A stretch of 64,000 nucleotides of DNA. Source: Hyphomicrobiales bacterium (GTDB lineage: Bacteria; Pseudomonadota; Alphaproteobacteria; Rhizobiales; Rhizobiaceae). The stretch lies in assembly GCA_900489925.1 (NCBI GenBank), contig UEHQ01000016.1, positions 62,001-126,000 on the forward strand, written 5' to 3'. A program made the position numbers and the translations under genes. Shown here one piece after another: positions 35,653 through 46,755 of this stretch (position 1 is the first letter of the stretch; each line of letters begins with the position of its first letter). A model generated the notes under the pieces. The model did no database searches and had not been told where the DNA came from. It saw nothing but the letters and a program-made list of their open reading frames with translations.

Positions 35653-36575
35653 CAGATCGTCTCCGGCTTGTGGTGCTGATGCCAGTGCTCGGCGATCTCG
35701 ATCCGTCGCGGGATCCATACCTTGTCGTGCTTCAGCACATATTCCATGAAGCGCTTGAGAGCCGCTGCACGCCCGGGACGCCCGACCAGCCTGCAGTGCA
35801 GGCCGACAGACATCATCTTCGGACTGCCCTCCTTGCCTTCCTCATAGAGCGTGTCGAAAGCGTCCTTCAGGTAGGTGAAGAACTGATCGCCCGCGTTGAA
35901 CCCCTGCGGCGTCGCAAACCGCATGTCGTTGGTCTCGAGCGTATAGGGGATGATCAGGAACGGCTTGTCATCCACGCCCTTCACCCAGTAGGGCAGATCG
36001 TCGGCATAAGAGTCCGACGAATAAAGGAAACCGCCCTCCTCCTGCACGAGCCGCAACGTGTTGTCCGACGGCTTGCCCTGGTACATGCCGTAGGGACGCT
36101 CACCCGTCAGCTCGGTGTGCAGGCGCACGGCTTCCTGAATGTGCTTACGCTCGAGATCTTCGGCGAAATCCTTGTATTCCAGCCAGCGGTAGCCATGGCT
36201 GGCGATTTCCCAGTCCGCTTCCTTCATCGCCGCGACGGCTTCCGGATTGCGTGCCATTGCCAGCGTTACGCCGTAGACGGTCGCCGGAACCTTCAAATCC
36301 GTGAACATGCGCCACAGCCGCCAGAAGCCCGCGCGCGAGCCGTACTCGTAGATCGATTCCATGTTCAGGTTGCGCTGGTTTGGCCACGCGGCGGCACCGA
36401 CGATTTCCGACAGCAGGTTTTCGGAGGCCGGGTCACCATCGAGGATCGAGCTTTCGCCACCCTCCTCGTAGTTGATGACGAACTGAACGGCCACACGGGC
36501 GTCGCCCGGCCACTTCGGATCGGGCGTATTGCGTCCGTAGCCGACGAGATTGCGCGGATAAGTCTCGGATACCAT
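35652..36575 (-). CDS. puuE: allantoinase PuuE (polysaccharide deacetylase fold)
   Basis: 307 residues from the ATG at 36575, the usual start MVSETYPRNLVGYGRNTPDP, with AGAAGGTGA upstream. PuuE is a cofactor-independent allantoinase of the NodB/carbohydrate esterase 4 fold. Seen: VAVQFVINYEEGGESSILDG, YGSRAGFWRLWRMF, WEIASHGYRWLEYKDFAED and MSVGLHCRLVGRPGRAAALK. It is the first gene of the run puuE-uraD-mntA-hepT-allA-uraH. Confidence 0.94.
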   Translation of the reverse strand: MVSETYPRNLVGYGRNTPDPKWPGDARVAVQFVINYEEGGESSILDGDPASENLLSEIVGAAAWPNQRNLNMESIYEYGSRAGFWRLWRMFTDLKVPATVYGVTLAMARNPEAVAAMKEADWEIASHGYRWLEYKDFAEDLERKHIQEAVRLHTELTGERPYGMYQGKPSDNTLRLVQEEGGFLYSSDSYADDLPYWVKGVDDKPFLIIPYTLETNDMRFATPQGFNAGDQFFTYLKDAFDTLYEEGKEGSPKMMSVGLHCRLVGRPGRAAALKRFMEYVLKHDKVWIPRRIEIAEHWHQHHKPETI

Positions 36576-36673
36576 GAAATCACCTTCTGAAAGTCGGGCG
36601 AACGGTAGCATCCGGGCAGCGAATGTCGAGACGGAAAGTACGCAACAGAGTTTTGCCTTTACGGCACAACCCC

Positions 36674-37396
36674 TTAGGCCGGGACCGCGATGCGCTCCCG
36701 GCGCGCGCTGACCTTCCCCATCGGATGCAGCGAATGCACCCGGAACGGCCCGCCATTGCCCTCCTCGAACAGCAGCGCGACATTCGAGACCTTCACCGGC
36801 TCGGCAAGCACCTGGTCGAAGACCCCACGCAAGGCCTGCTCGATGCGCGGCATGTCCTGCTGGCTGACCGGCCCGGTCAGCGGCATGTGAAACCTGAACT
36901 CGTCCATGACATGCGGGCATCCCCAGCGATGCAGGTTGGCAAATTGCGCTGCCGAGAGACCATCGGGATCGCAGCGCTCGATATCTGCATCGCTCAGCGG
37001 CGCACGAAAATGGTCGAACTGCTGCACGATCGCCGAGGCAAGATAGTGGATGTGCTCGCAAGGCAGCGACGGAACAAGGCTATAGAACGAGGCCGTGCGC
37101 GCAACTTCGAGCTGGCGGATGTGAAACGGCGTCAGCGTGCCGCAAAACCGCATCAGATCGCGCAAAAGTTGAGCTTCCGAAACATCCGGCGCAAGCCGGA
37201 ACGGCGCCTTCAGGACACCGTGAAATCCGTAGCGCCTCGGCACCGCGGTATGGAACGCAATTTCGTGGATGCTGAGGCCGCGAATTGCCGTGGGCTCGAC
37301 CATGTCGCCCGAGAATACGTTTCGCCCAAGCCAGTTTGCGGCGGCATGCGACAAGGGATCGCTTGCAGCGGGCGTGAAACAAATGGCGTAGCGCAT
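36674..37396 (-). CDS. DUF1045 protein (2H phosphoesterase-like)
   Basis: 240 residues from MRYAICFTPAASDPLSHAAA at 37396; the frame extends to 37492 without support. DUF1045 proteins are 2H-phosphoesterase-like, found near phosphonate and purine genes. Two segments correspond to the paired HxT motifs, RYGFHGVLKAPF and FRFHMPLTGPV, but here they read HGV and HMP. It lies 98 bp upstream of puuE and may share its promoter. Confidence 0.78.
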   Translation of the reverse strand: MRYAICFTPAASDPLSHAAANWLGRNVFSGDMVEPTAIRGLSIHEIAFHTAVPRRYGFHGVLKAPFRLAPDVSEAQLLRDLMRFCGTLTPFHIRQLEVARTASFYSLVPSLPCEHIHYLASAIVQQFDHFRAPLSDADIERCDPDGLSAAQFANLHRWGCPHVMDEFRFHMPLTGPVSQQDMPRIEQALRGVFDQVLAEPVKVSNVALLFEEGNGGPFRVHSLHPMGKVSARRERIAVPA

Positions 37397-37506
37397 GCGG
37401 TTCCTCCGTCGGAAACTGGCGCGCCGCTCCACAGCGCTACCATTGCGCATGCAGATAGGTGATTTGCATGACAGAATAACGAAAGGCAGCAAACGCTAAT
37501 TCACGT

Positions 37507-38685
37507 TTAGCGTGAAGCGACCTGAATATGGCTGGCGAAATGGAAGCTTTCGGGCAGCGCGAACGACGGCTGGCGCCCCGCAACCGCACTGACGACATAT
37601 TCCGCGAGACGGTGGGCAAGGCCGAAGCTCACCTTGAAGCCGCCGGTCAGGGCGAGCAGCCGTTCATGGTCGGGATGCGGCCCCACCATAGGATCGCGAT
37701 CGATGGCCTTGGGGCGCAAGCCCGCCCAACGCTCGACCACCGGTGCGTCCGCCAGAATCGGAACGAGCTCCCGCGCGCTGGCCAGCAGAGCATCCAGTTG
37801 AGCGTCCGTGGCGTAGGGATCGCTGAAACGGTTCTCGCTCGTGCTGCCGATCGCGACATGGCCACCCTCGTGCGCAACGACGTAGAGCCCGTCACGGAAA
37901 ATCGTCGGCAGCGACGGATCGACATCGGCTTTCAGCAAGGCCGCCTGCCCCTTGACGGCTTGCCCCAAGGGTTGCGTCAGCCCATCGGTATATCGGGCGA
38001 GCAACGGAAAAGAGCTGTGGCCGCCGGCGACGATGCAATGACCGAAGGCAATCTCCCCGGCTTCCGTGATCGCGACATTGCGCGTGAGGTCGATATCCGC
38101 CAGCGCATTGTTCTCGACGATACGCACATGCTTTGCGTCACGCAGGAATGCGGCAAGCGCGGCCACAAGCGCGCGCGGCGCCACCCGGCCGGCAAGCGTG
38201 TCATGCACGAAACCACCTTCGACGTCTCCCGCTTCCATCCAGCCGCTAACGGGCGGGGCATCAAGGACATGCCAGTGAAAACGGCGGGCGCCGGCGTGCC
38301 ACTGACACTCGGCATCGGCGCTATGGCCGAGAGCGATATTGCGCAGGTGCGGCTTCGGCAGAGGTATGAGACGACCCGAGCGCCGGTAACCTGCGGAACG
38401 ACCGGTCACACTCTCGATTGCGGCGATTTCCGTCTCCAGCGACACCAGCGCATCGAACTGGAATTGCTTCTTGGCGTTCCATTTGTCCGGCATGTGCGGC
38501 ATCAGCGCGCCCAGCAATCCGCCGCTGGCACCTTGGCCGAGTTGCCCGGCGTCGATCAGGATCGTCTCGATGCCGAGACGCTCGGCATGAACGGCGGCCC
38601 AAAGGCCCATTATCCCGCCGCCGACGATCAGCAGCGCTGCAGACGATTGACCCGAGGGCAAGGCCGGACTATCGGCTGTTGGCAT
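37507..38685 (-). CDS. FAD-dependent oxidoreductase (DAO/MnmC1-like)
   Basis: 392 residues. The FAD-binding Rossmann motif LLIVGGGIMGLWAAVHAERL starts at residue 18, followed by GASGGLLGALMPHMPDKW and the C-terminal LLALTGGFKVSFGLAHRLAE. It belongs to the glycine oxidase/MnmC oxidase superfamily. Its ATG overlaps the ATG of the divergent mnmD, and these two activities are fused in enterobacterial MnmC, so oxidation of cmnm5U34 in tRNA is likely; an amino acid oxidase is the alternative. A 7-bp hairpin (37493-37513) covers its stop. Confidence 0.82.
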   Translation of the reverse strand: MPTADSPALPSGQSSAALLIVGGGIMGLWAAVHAERLGIETILIDAGQLGQGASGGLLGALMPHMPDKWNAKKQFQFDALVSLETEIAAIESVTGRSAGYRRSGRLIPLPKPHLRNIALGHSADAECQWHAGARRFHWHVLDAPPVSGWMEAGDVEGGFVHDTLAGRVAPRALVAALAAFLRDAKHVRIVENNALADIDLTRNVAITEAGEIAFGHCIVAGGHSSFPLLARYTDGLTQPLGQAVKGQAALLKADVDPSLPTIFRDGLYVVAHEGGHVAIGSTSENRFSDPYATDAQLDALLASARELVPILADAPVVERWAGLRPKAIDRDPMVGPHPDHERLLALTGGFKVSFGLAHRLAEYVVSAVAGRQPSFALPESFHFASHIQVASR

Positions 38686-39400
38686 GACAGATACGGATCC
38701 CGATCAGATTGGCAGGACAAACCAGCCGCTTGAATGGCGCGACGGCGATATGCCCTATTCGCCGGCATTTGGCGACCATTTTTATTGCCAGACCGACGGC
38801 CGGCTCGAATGCGGCCATGTCTTCCTGGCAGGCAACGGCTTGCCTGAGCGCTGGCAGAACCAAGCCTCGTTCCTGATTGGCGAACTGGGATTCGGCACCG
38901 GCCTCAATTTCGCAGAGACCTGGCGGCAGTGGAAGCAGCACCGCGTTGGCGGCCAGCACCTGCATTTCATGTCGTTCGAACTCTACCCCATGCAGGGCGC
39001 AGAGATCGATCGCGCATTGTCGCACTGGAGCGAGATCGACACCGAGCGCAAGGCGCTGGTCGCAGCCTGGCCGGAAGTGCCCGAAGCCACGGTGCGGCTG
39101 GAACTGGATGACCAGACCACGCTCAGCGTGGTCTGCGGTCGGGCAATCGATGGCGTTGCAGCCGCAGATCCCGAGTTCGACGCCTGGTATCTCGATGGGT
39201 TCGCGCCGTCGCGCAATGCCGACATGTGGTCGCAGGAACTGATGCAGCTGGTCTGCGCCAAGACGCGGCCTGGCGGCAGCTTCGCCACCTATGCCGCGGC
39301 AGGCTTTGTCAGGCGCAACCTGATCGCAGCAGGCTTTGCCGTCTCGCGCCGCAGCGGCTTTGCCGGCAAGCGCGAGATGCTGTGCGGCGTCAGGTCCTAG
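38684..39400 (+). CDS. mnmD: tRNA mnm5s2U34 methyltransferase MnmD
   Basis: 238 residues. It methylates nm5U34 of tRNA with S-adenosylmethionine. MnmD/MnmC2 motifs are clear: PLEWRDGDMPYSPAFGDHF, VFLAGNGLPERW, IGELGFGTGLNFAETW (SAM site), AWYLDGFAPSRNADMW and GFAGKREMLCG. The ATG shares two bases with the start of the divergent FAD oxidase gene (CATG), and no Shine-Dalgarno is evident. The stand-alone form matches species with split MnmC. Confidence 0.93.
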   Translation: MTDTDPDQIGRTNQPLEWRDGDMPYSPAFGDHFYCQTDGRLECGHVFLAGNGLPERWQNQASFLIGELGFGTGLNFAETWRQWKQHRVGGQHLHFMSFELYPMQGAEIDRALSHWSEIDTERKALVAAWPEVPEATVRLELDDQTTLSVVCGRAIDGVAAADPEFDAWYLDGFAPSRNADMWSQELMQLVCAKTRPGGSFATYAAAGFVRRNLIAAGFAVSRRSGFAGKREMLCGVRS

Positions 39401-39419
39401 CGCTTGAGACCACAAGTCA

Positions 39420-40277
39420 TCAGGCGGTTTGCACCCAGTCGGTGGTTTCGGTGACATAAGGGGCGAAAAGGAAGTCGCGGATCGCCGCGATCTCGTCACT
39501 CCGCCATTCAATGATGACGAAATGCGACGGATGTTCCGAACCGCTTGCACTGTCGAACACCAGCATTGCCGGTTGTCCGTCAACAGCACCATTTGAGAAC
39601 CGCCATTTCGGCTCGGCGGCATATCGCGTGAAGTAGACGCCAGTCTTCTCGCGCCCTTCCAGTTTGAGCCGGTTTACCAGATCAAGCTTCACATCCTCCG
39701 CCAGGATCGCGCGAATGGCATCAAAGTCGCCGCGCTGAAACAGCTGGACATAGGTCCTGATTTTCTGAAGGTCGGCCGCCGACATCAGCGGCACCAGAAC
39801 ATCGCCTGACATCTCCGCGAGATGTCGCAGGGTCTTTCGTCCTCGCTGGAGCGCCGATTTGGCCGCTGCCGGTGTGCAATCCGCAATCTCGGCAACCTCC
39901 TCCATCGAGTGGCCAAGCACATCCTTCAGGATAACCGCGCAGCGCTGGAGTTCAGGCAGTTGCAGAAAGGTGCGAAAGCCAACGGCGAGTAAGCCGGCCT
40001 GAGGCATGGGACGATCTTCGATATCGTCGGTCAGCGGAACGACCACCTGACGCCTTCCACGGCGGAGGTGGTCGATACAGGTATTGTGGGCGATGCGCAG
40101 CAACCATATCTCCAGGTTGTCGACCTCCGTCCCCTCCCTGTGCGCCCGCAGGGCCTTGACGAGCGTATCCTGAACGGCATCCTCGCCGTCCAGGACAGAA
40201 CCGGTAATCCGTGCACAATAGCGGTGCAGGCGCGGCCTCAGCGCTTGAAGGCTGTCTTCGAACTCCTGATCCGTCAT
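39420..40277 (-). CDS. ECF sigma factor with C-terminal SnoaL-like domain
   Basis: 285 residues. Sigma region 2: GEDAVQDTLVKALRAHREG and IWLLRIAHNTCIDHLRRGR (to about residue 80). Region 4: LPELQRCAVILKDVLGHSME with AKSALQRGRKTLR (about 108-155). From about residue 165 follows a SnoaL/NTF2-like domain, as in ECF41-like groups where it regulates the sigma factor in place of an anti-sigma factor. A small monooxygenase gene lies 70 bp upstream on the same strand and could be a target. Confidence 0.88.
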   Translation of the reverse strand: MTDQEFEDSLQALRPRLHRYCARITGSVLDGEDAVQDTLVKALRAHREGTEVDNLEIWLLRIAHNTCIDHLRRGRRQVVVPLTDDIEDRPMPQAGLLAVGFRTFLQLPELQRCAVILKDVLGHSMEEVAEIADCTPAAAKSALQRGRKTLRHLAEMSGDVLVPLMSAADLQKIRTYVQLFQRGDFDAIRAILAEDVKLDLVNRLKLEGREKTGVYFTRYAAEPKWRFSNGAVDGQPAMLVFDSASGSEHPSHFVIIEWRSDEIAAIRDFLFAPYVTETTDWVQTA

Positions 40278-40347
40278 GCATCAAACCTCATAGGACAATC
40301 CCCATTCGTCAGTCCGAAGGTTACACCGGTCCCTTTCATGGCTCCCC

Positions 40348-40653
40348 TCAGCAGCCACGTTCGAACACGAGTTCGCCAACCGTCGACTCGAAGTTCGCCA
40401 GTTCCCGGATCTTGGGGAAATAGGCGACCATGCGAGCATCGCTACGCATGGCTTGCACGGCAGCCGGTGTTTCCCATTCGGAATAAATGACAACGCTGGT
40501 GCCGTCTTTGGAAGCGATCAGCCGGCTGCCCCTCCAGCCGTCGAGGCTGCGGATAACCGTTTCAATGTTGTGCTCCAGCATCGATATCAGCTCTTTCTGG
40601 CGGGTCGGATCAACTTTGAGCGTGTTGACAAGAACAACGGAATTGTCGGCCAT
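40348..40653 (-). CDS. antibiotic biosynthesis monooxygenase (ABM) domain protein
   Basis: 101 residues from the ATG at 40653, with AGGAGAC seven bases upstream. The ferredoxin-like ABM fold is seen in VVLVNTLKVDPTRQKELISM and VVIYSEWETPAAVQAMRSDA. Such proteins act as quinol or small aromatic monooxygenases, or have no known reaction. The gene precedes the sigma factor gene on the same strand; carboxymuconolactone, ABM-like and oxidoreductase genes are usual targets of ECF41-type factors. Confidence 0.83.
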   Translation of the reverse strand: MADNSVVLVNTLKVDPTRQKELISMLEHNIETVIRSLDGWRGSRLIASKDGTSVVIYSEWETPAAVQAMRSDARMVAYFPKIRELANFESTVGELVFERGC

Positions 40654-40742
40654 TTGAATGTCTCCTCTCATGTGGACATACAAAGGACGAAGCGCTGACG
40701 CGAAACGGATCGCAGTGTCACGATTTTTTCGCAGGCCAGCGC

Positions 40743-44027
<3,285 letters not shown>

Positions 44028-44287
44028 ACTCGCAAGCCTTTTAATAAGGCATTAACCATGACGGACACCCACAAAAACAAATGTTCGCCGGCTTCAAGTC
44101 TAGCGGCAGGAACGCCCTGCATTCAGGGACTTCCTACCAATATGTCCGCAAGCAAATCCTGCGGAACTGTGCTACCATTTGGCGCGTTGTTTATTTACCG
44201 CAAAGCCGCAGACCACCGGCCAGCACTGCCAGTGCGCTTTCTGCTGGCGGCGTGAAGAACAAGCCTCGTCCACGAAAGGAGACGAAC
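44028..44287. other. leader region upstream of the Tyr-rich protein gene
   Basis: About 260 bp between divergent genes, with the promoters of both. A small ORF beginning at the ATG 44059 has no ribosome site. The run CCTTTTAATAAGGCATTAA near 44037 is AT-rich and could carry a promoter of the kinase gene. Nothing else is recognised. Confidence 0.35.
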
Positions 44288-44680
44288 GTGTCCGTACTTC
44301 ATAAAAGCATGGCGGCGGGCCTGATGGCGTTGACTTTGACCGGCACATCGATCGTGACCTCGGCACCGGCAGCTGCCCACGATGACTTCTGGGGCGGCGT
44401 TGCCGCAGGCGCGGTAGGCGGCGTGCTGCTCTCACAGGCCGTCCGTCCTTATCCTTACACCTACGGATATCCCGACGGCTACGGCTATCCGTATGCCTAC
44501 GGCTATCGTTACGGATATCCCTATCGGGCCTACCGGCCCTACACCGGCTATTACGGCGGCTATCCGGTCTACCGTTCACAGTACCGGCCTTACTATTATC
44601 ATTCCTATCGCCGTTGCCACACCGAATGGCGGCGCGGCAGTTGGGGAGATAGCTACAGGGTCAGTGTTTGCCCCTATTGA
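44288..44680 (+). CDS. Tyr/Gly/Pro-rich exported protein, GTG start
   Basis: 130 residues from GTG 44288, which stands six bases after AAAGGAGA. A signal peptide ends near residue 35 (TSAPAAAHDD), then GVAAGAVGGVLLSQAV and a low-complexity part with repeated YGYP and YRPY units, about one third Tyr. The C-terminus has a Cys pair (RRCHTEWRRGSWGDSYRVSV followed by Cys). Similar Tyr-rich surface or periplasmic proteins of rhizobia are uncharacterised. Confidence 0.8.
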   Translation: MSVLHKSMAAGLMALTLTGTSIVTSAPAAAHDDFWGGVAAGAVGGVLLSQAVRPYPYTYGYPDGYGYPYAYGYRYGYPYRAYRPYTGYYGGYPVYRSQYRPYYYHSYRRCHTEWRRGSWGDSYRVSVCPY

Positions 44681-44697
44681 GCCAGAACCTGGCTCGC

Positions 44698-44720
44698 AGC
44701 GCCGCTTGCCAGGCGGCGCT
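44698..44720 (+). terminator. hairpin after the Tyr-rich gene
   Basis: A perfect 8-bp GC stem AGCGCCGC/GCGGCGCT with a 7-base loop lies 17 bp past the stop. The following bases are not a strong T-run, so it is a probable terminator. Confidence 0.55.
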
Positions 44721-45016
44721 CTGGCGCCTTTATCGGGTGTTCCCCTTGACATTCCAGCCGAACTAGACCAAATGCAGGCCAGCTTTCACCTTCCGGCCGC
44801 CGCGTGAGCGTGCCCCTGCCAGCAAATAGGATGCAGGAAGAAGGGCAAAAGCGCATTTCGAATAGACCGCATCCCAAGACGCGGCAGAAGCGCTGGAAAG
44901 CTTTTTCCAACAAGACAAGTTCCCACTTCACGCGGGGTTCTTGACGCCAGAGTAAAACCGGATCGCATGCTGCATTCCGGCGATATTGTTTTGGCGCGCC
45001 CTAAAAAGGTTATGAC
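44721..45016. other. leader of the DEAD-box helicase gene
   Basis: About 300 bp without a gene. It should hold the helicase promoter; TTGACG at 44941-44946 could be a -35 element, but the -10 is weak. A Shine-Dalgarno AAAAAGG lies at 45003-45009. The length suggests a long 5' leader, as is common for cold-induced helicase genes; that is inference. Confidence 0.4.
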
Positions 45017-46705
45017 TTGACCAATTTTGAATCGCTTGGTGTCTCCAAGCCGATCGTCGCCACACTGTTCCAGCTCGGCATCGAAACGCCGACCCCCATC
45101 CAGGAAAAGGCGATCCCGCTTCTTCTCGAAGGCCGCGACCTGATCGGCCTCGCCCAGACCGGCACCGGCAAGACGGCCGCTTTCGGCCTGCCGCTGATCG
45201 AAAAGCTGATCCCGGAAGAACGCCGCCCCGACAACCGTACCACCCGTACGCTGATCCTGGCGCCGACCCGCGAACTGGTGAACCAGATCGCCCAGAACCT
45301 GAAGAACTTCCTGCGCAAGTCGCACCTGCGCATCAACGTCGTCGTCGGCGGCGTGTCGATCAACAAGCAGCAGCTGCAGCTTGAAAAGGGCACCGACATC
45401 CTGGTCGCCACTCCCGGCCGCCTGCTCGATCTCGTTGCCCGCCGCGCCATCGGCCTCACCGCCGTGCGCTACCTCGTGCTCGACGAAGCAGACCAGATGC
45501 TCGACCTCGGCTTCGTGCATGATCTGCGCAAGATCTCCAAGATGGTGCCGAAGCGTCGCCAGACGATGCTCTTCTCCGCCACCATGCCGAAGGCGATCGC
45601 CGATCTCGCCGCCGACTTCCTGACCGATCCGGTCAAGGTCGAAGTGACGCCTCCGGGCAAGGCCGCCGACAAGGTCGAGCAGTATGTTCACTTCGTCAAC
45701 GGCAAGAACGACAAGACCGACCTTCTCAAGAAGTCGCTCTCCGAGAACCCCGATGGCCGCGCCATCGTCTTCCTGCGCACCAAGCACGGCGCCGAGAAGC
45801 TGATGAAGCATCTCGAGCACGTCGGCTACTCCGTCGCCTCGATCCACGGCAACAAGAGCCAGGGTCAGCGCGAGCGCGCGCTGAAGGCCTTCAAGGACGG
45901 CGACATCAAGACGCTGATCGCGACCGACGTCGCGGCGCGCGGCATCGACATCCCGGCCGTCAGCCACGTCTACAACTACGATCTGCCTGAAGTGCCGGAC
46001 GCCTACGTTCACCGTATCGGCCGTACGGCCCGCGCCGGCCGCGATGGCATCGCGATCGCTTTCTGCGCACCGGATGAGACCCGTCTGCTGCGCGATATCG
46101 AGCGCCTGATGAACATCTCGATCGCGGTTGCCAGCGGCGAAGCCCCGGCCAACATGAACGCGGCGCCGAAGCGCGGCAGCGGCAATGGCCACCGTGGTCA
46201 GGGCCAGGGTCGTGGCGGTGAAGGTCGTGGTGGCGAAGGTCGCGGCGATGCCCGTGCCCGCCGTCCGGAGCGTCGTGCACGCCCCGAAGCCGGTGACGAA
46301 GTCCGCGCCAACAACGAGGAGCGCCGCGAGCGTCGCCCGCGTCCGGAACGCCAGACCCAGCGCAACGAAGACTTCCGCGGCCAGCGCCGTGGCGAGGCTA
46401 CACCGATGACGGCAGGTCCGGATAACGATCTGGCAACGACGTCGGACTTCCGCGGTGCAGGCGCAGCCCGCAAGCAACAGCGCCCAAAGCATGGCAACCA
46501 CGGCAACGGCGACGCAAACCGCCATCATCCCGGCGGCGGCGCGCGCAATGCCCACGGCCGCCCTGCTCGCAAGCACGGCGAAGACCGCGGCGCACATGCG
46601 AATGGCGGCGGCGAGCGTGGCGAACGTCGCGAAGGCAACGGTGGCAACCGCCGCGGTGGTCCTTCGCGCGGCGGTAACGGCGGTCAGCGCCGCGAACGCG
46701 CATAA
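45017..46705 (+). CDS. DEAD-box RNA helicase with RG-rich tail, TTG start
   Basis: 562 residues starting at TTG 45017 (MTNFESLGVSKPIVATLFQL). Core motifs in order: Q motif TPTPIQEKAIP, AQTGTGKTAAF (Walker A), PTRELVNQIAQ, LVLDEADQML (DEAD), FSATMP and HRIGRTARAG, to about residue 370. The last 170 residues are disordered and rich in Arg and Gly (QGRGGEGRGGEGRG), a probable RNA-binding tail. It resembles RhlE-type helicases acting on ribosomes or mRNA decay. A strong terminator follows. Confidence 0.93.
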   Translation: MTNFESLGVSKPIVATLFQLGIETPTPIQEKAIPLLLEGRDLIGLAQTGTGKTAAFGLPLIEKLIPEERRPDNRTTRTLILAPTRELVNQIAQNLKNFLRKSHLRINVVVGGVSINKQQLQLEKGTDILVATPGRLLDLVARRAIGLTAVRYLVLDEADQMLDLGFVHDLRKISKMVPKRRQTMLFSATMPKAIADLAADFLTDPVKVEVTPPGKAADKVEQYVHFVNGKNDKTDLLKKSLSENPDGRAIVFLRTKHGAEKLMKHLEHVGYSVASIHGNKSQGQRERALKAFKDGDIKTLIATDVAARGIDIPAVSHVYNYDLPEVPDAYVHRIGRTARAGRDGIAIAFCAPDETRLLRDIERLMNISIAVASGEAPANMNAAPKRGSGNGHRGQGQGRGGEGRGGEGRGDARARRPERRARPEAGDEVRANNEERRERRPRPERQTQRNEDFRGQRRGEATPMTAGPDNDLATTSDFRGAGAARKQQRPKHGNHGNGDANRHHPGGGARNAHGRPARKHGEDRGAHANGGGERGERREGNGGNRRGGPSRGGNGGQRRERA

Positions 46706-46728
46706 GCGACAGCACTGGCAGACAATCG

Positions 46729-46755
46729 ACGGCGGGAGAGATCTCGCCGTTTTTT
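46729..46755. terminator. rho-independent terminator after the helicase gene
   Basis: ACGGCG/CGCCGT stems (46729-46734 and 46745-46750) enclose GGAGAGATCT and lead into TTTTTT. The T-run overlaps the stop codon of the convergent transporter gene. Confidence 0.85.

Noticed and set aside
44786..46597. 603-codon open frame on the minus strand
   Set aside because: Antisense of the DEAD-box helicase gene, which has all its motifs; the protein would be low-complexity Ala/Val/Arg-rich.
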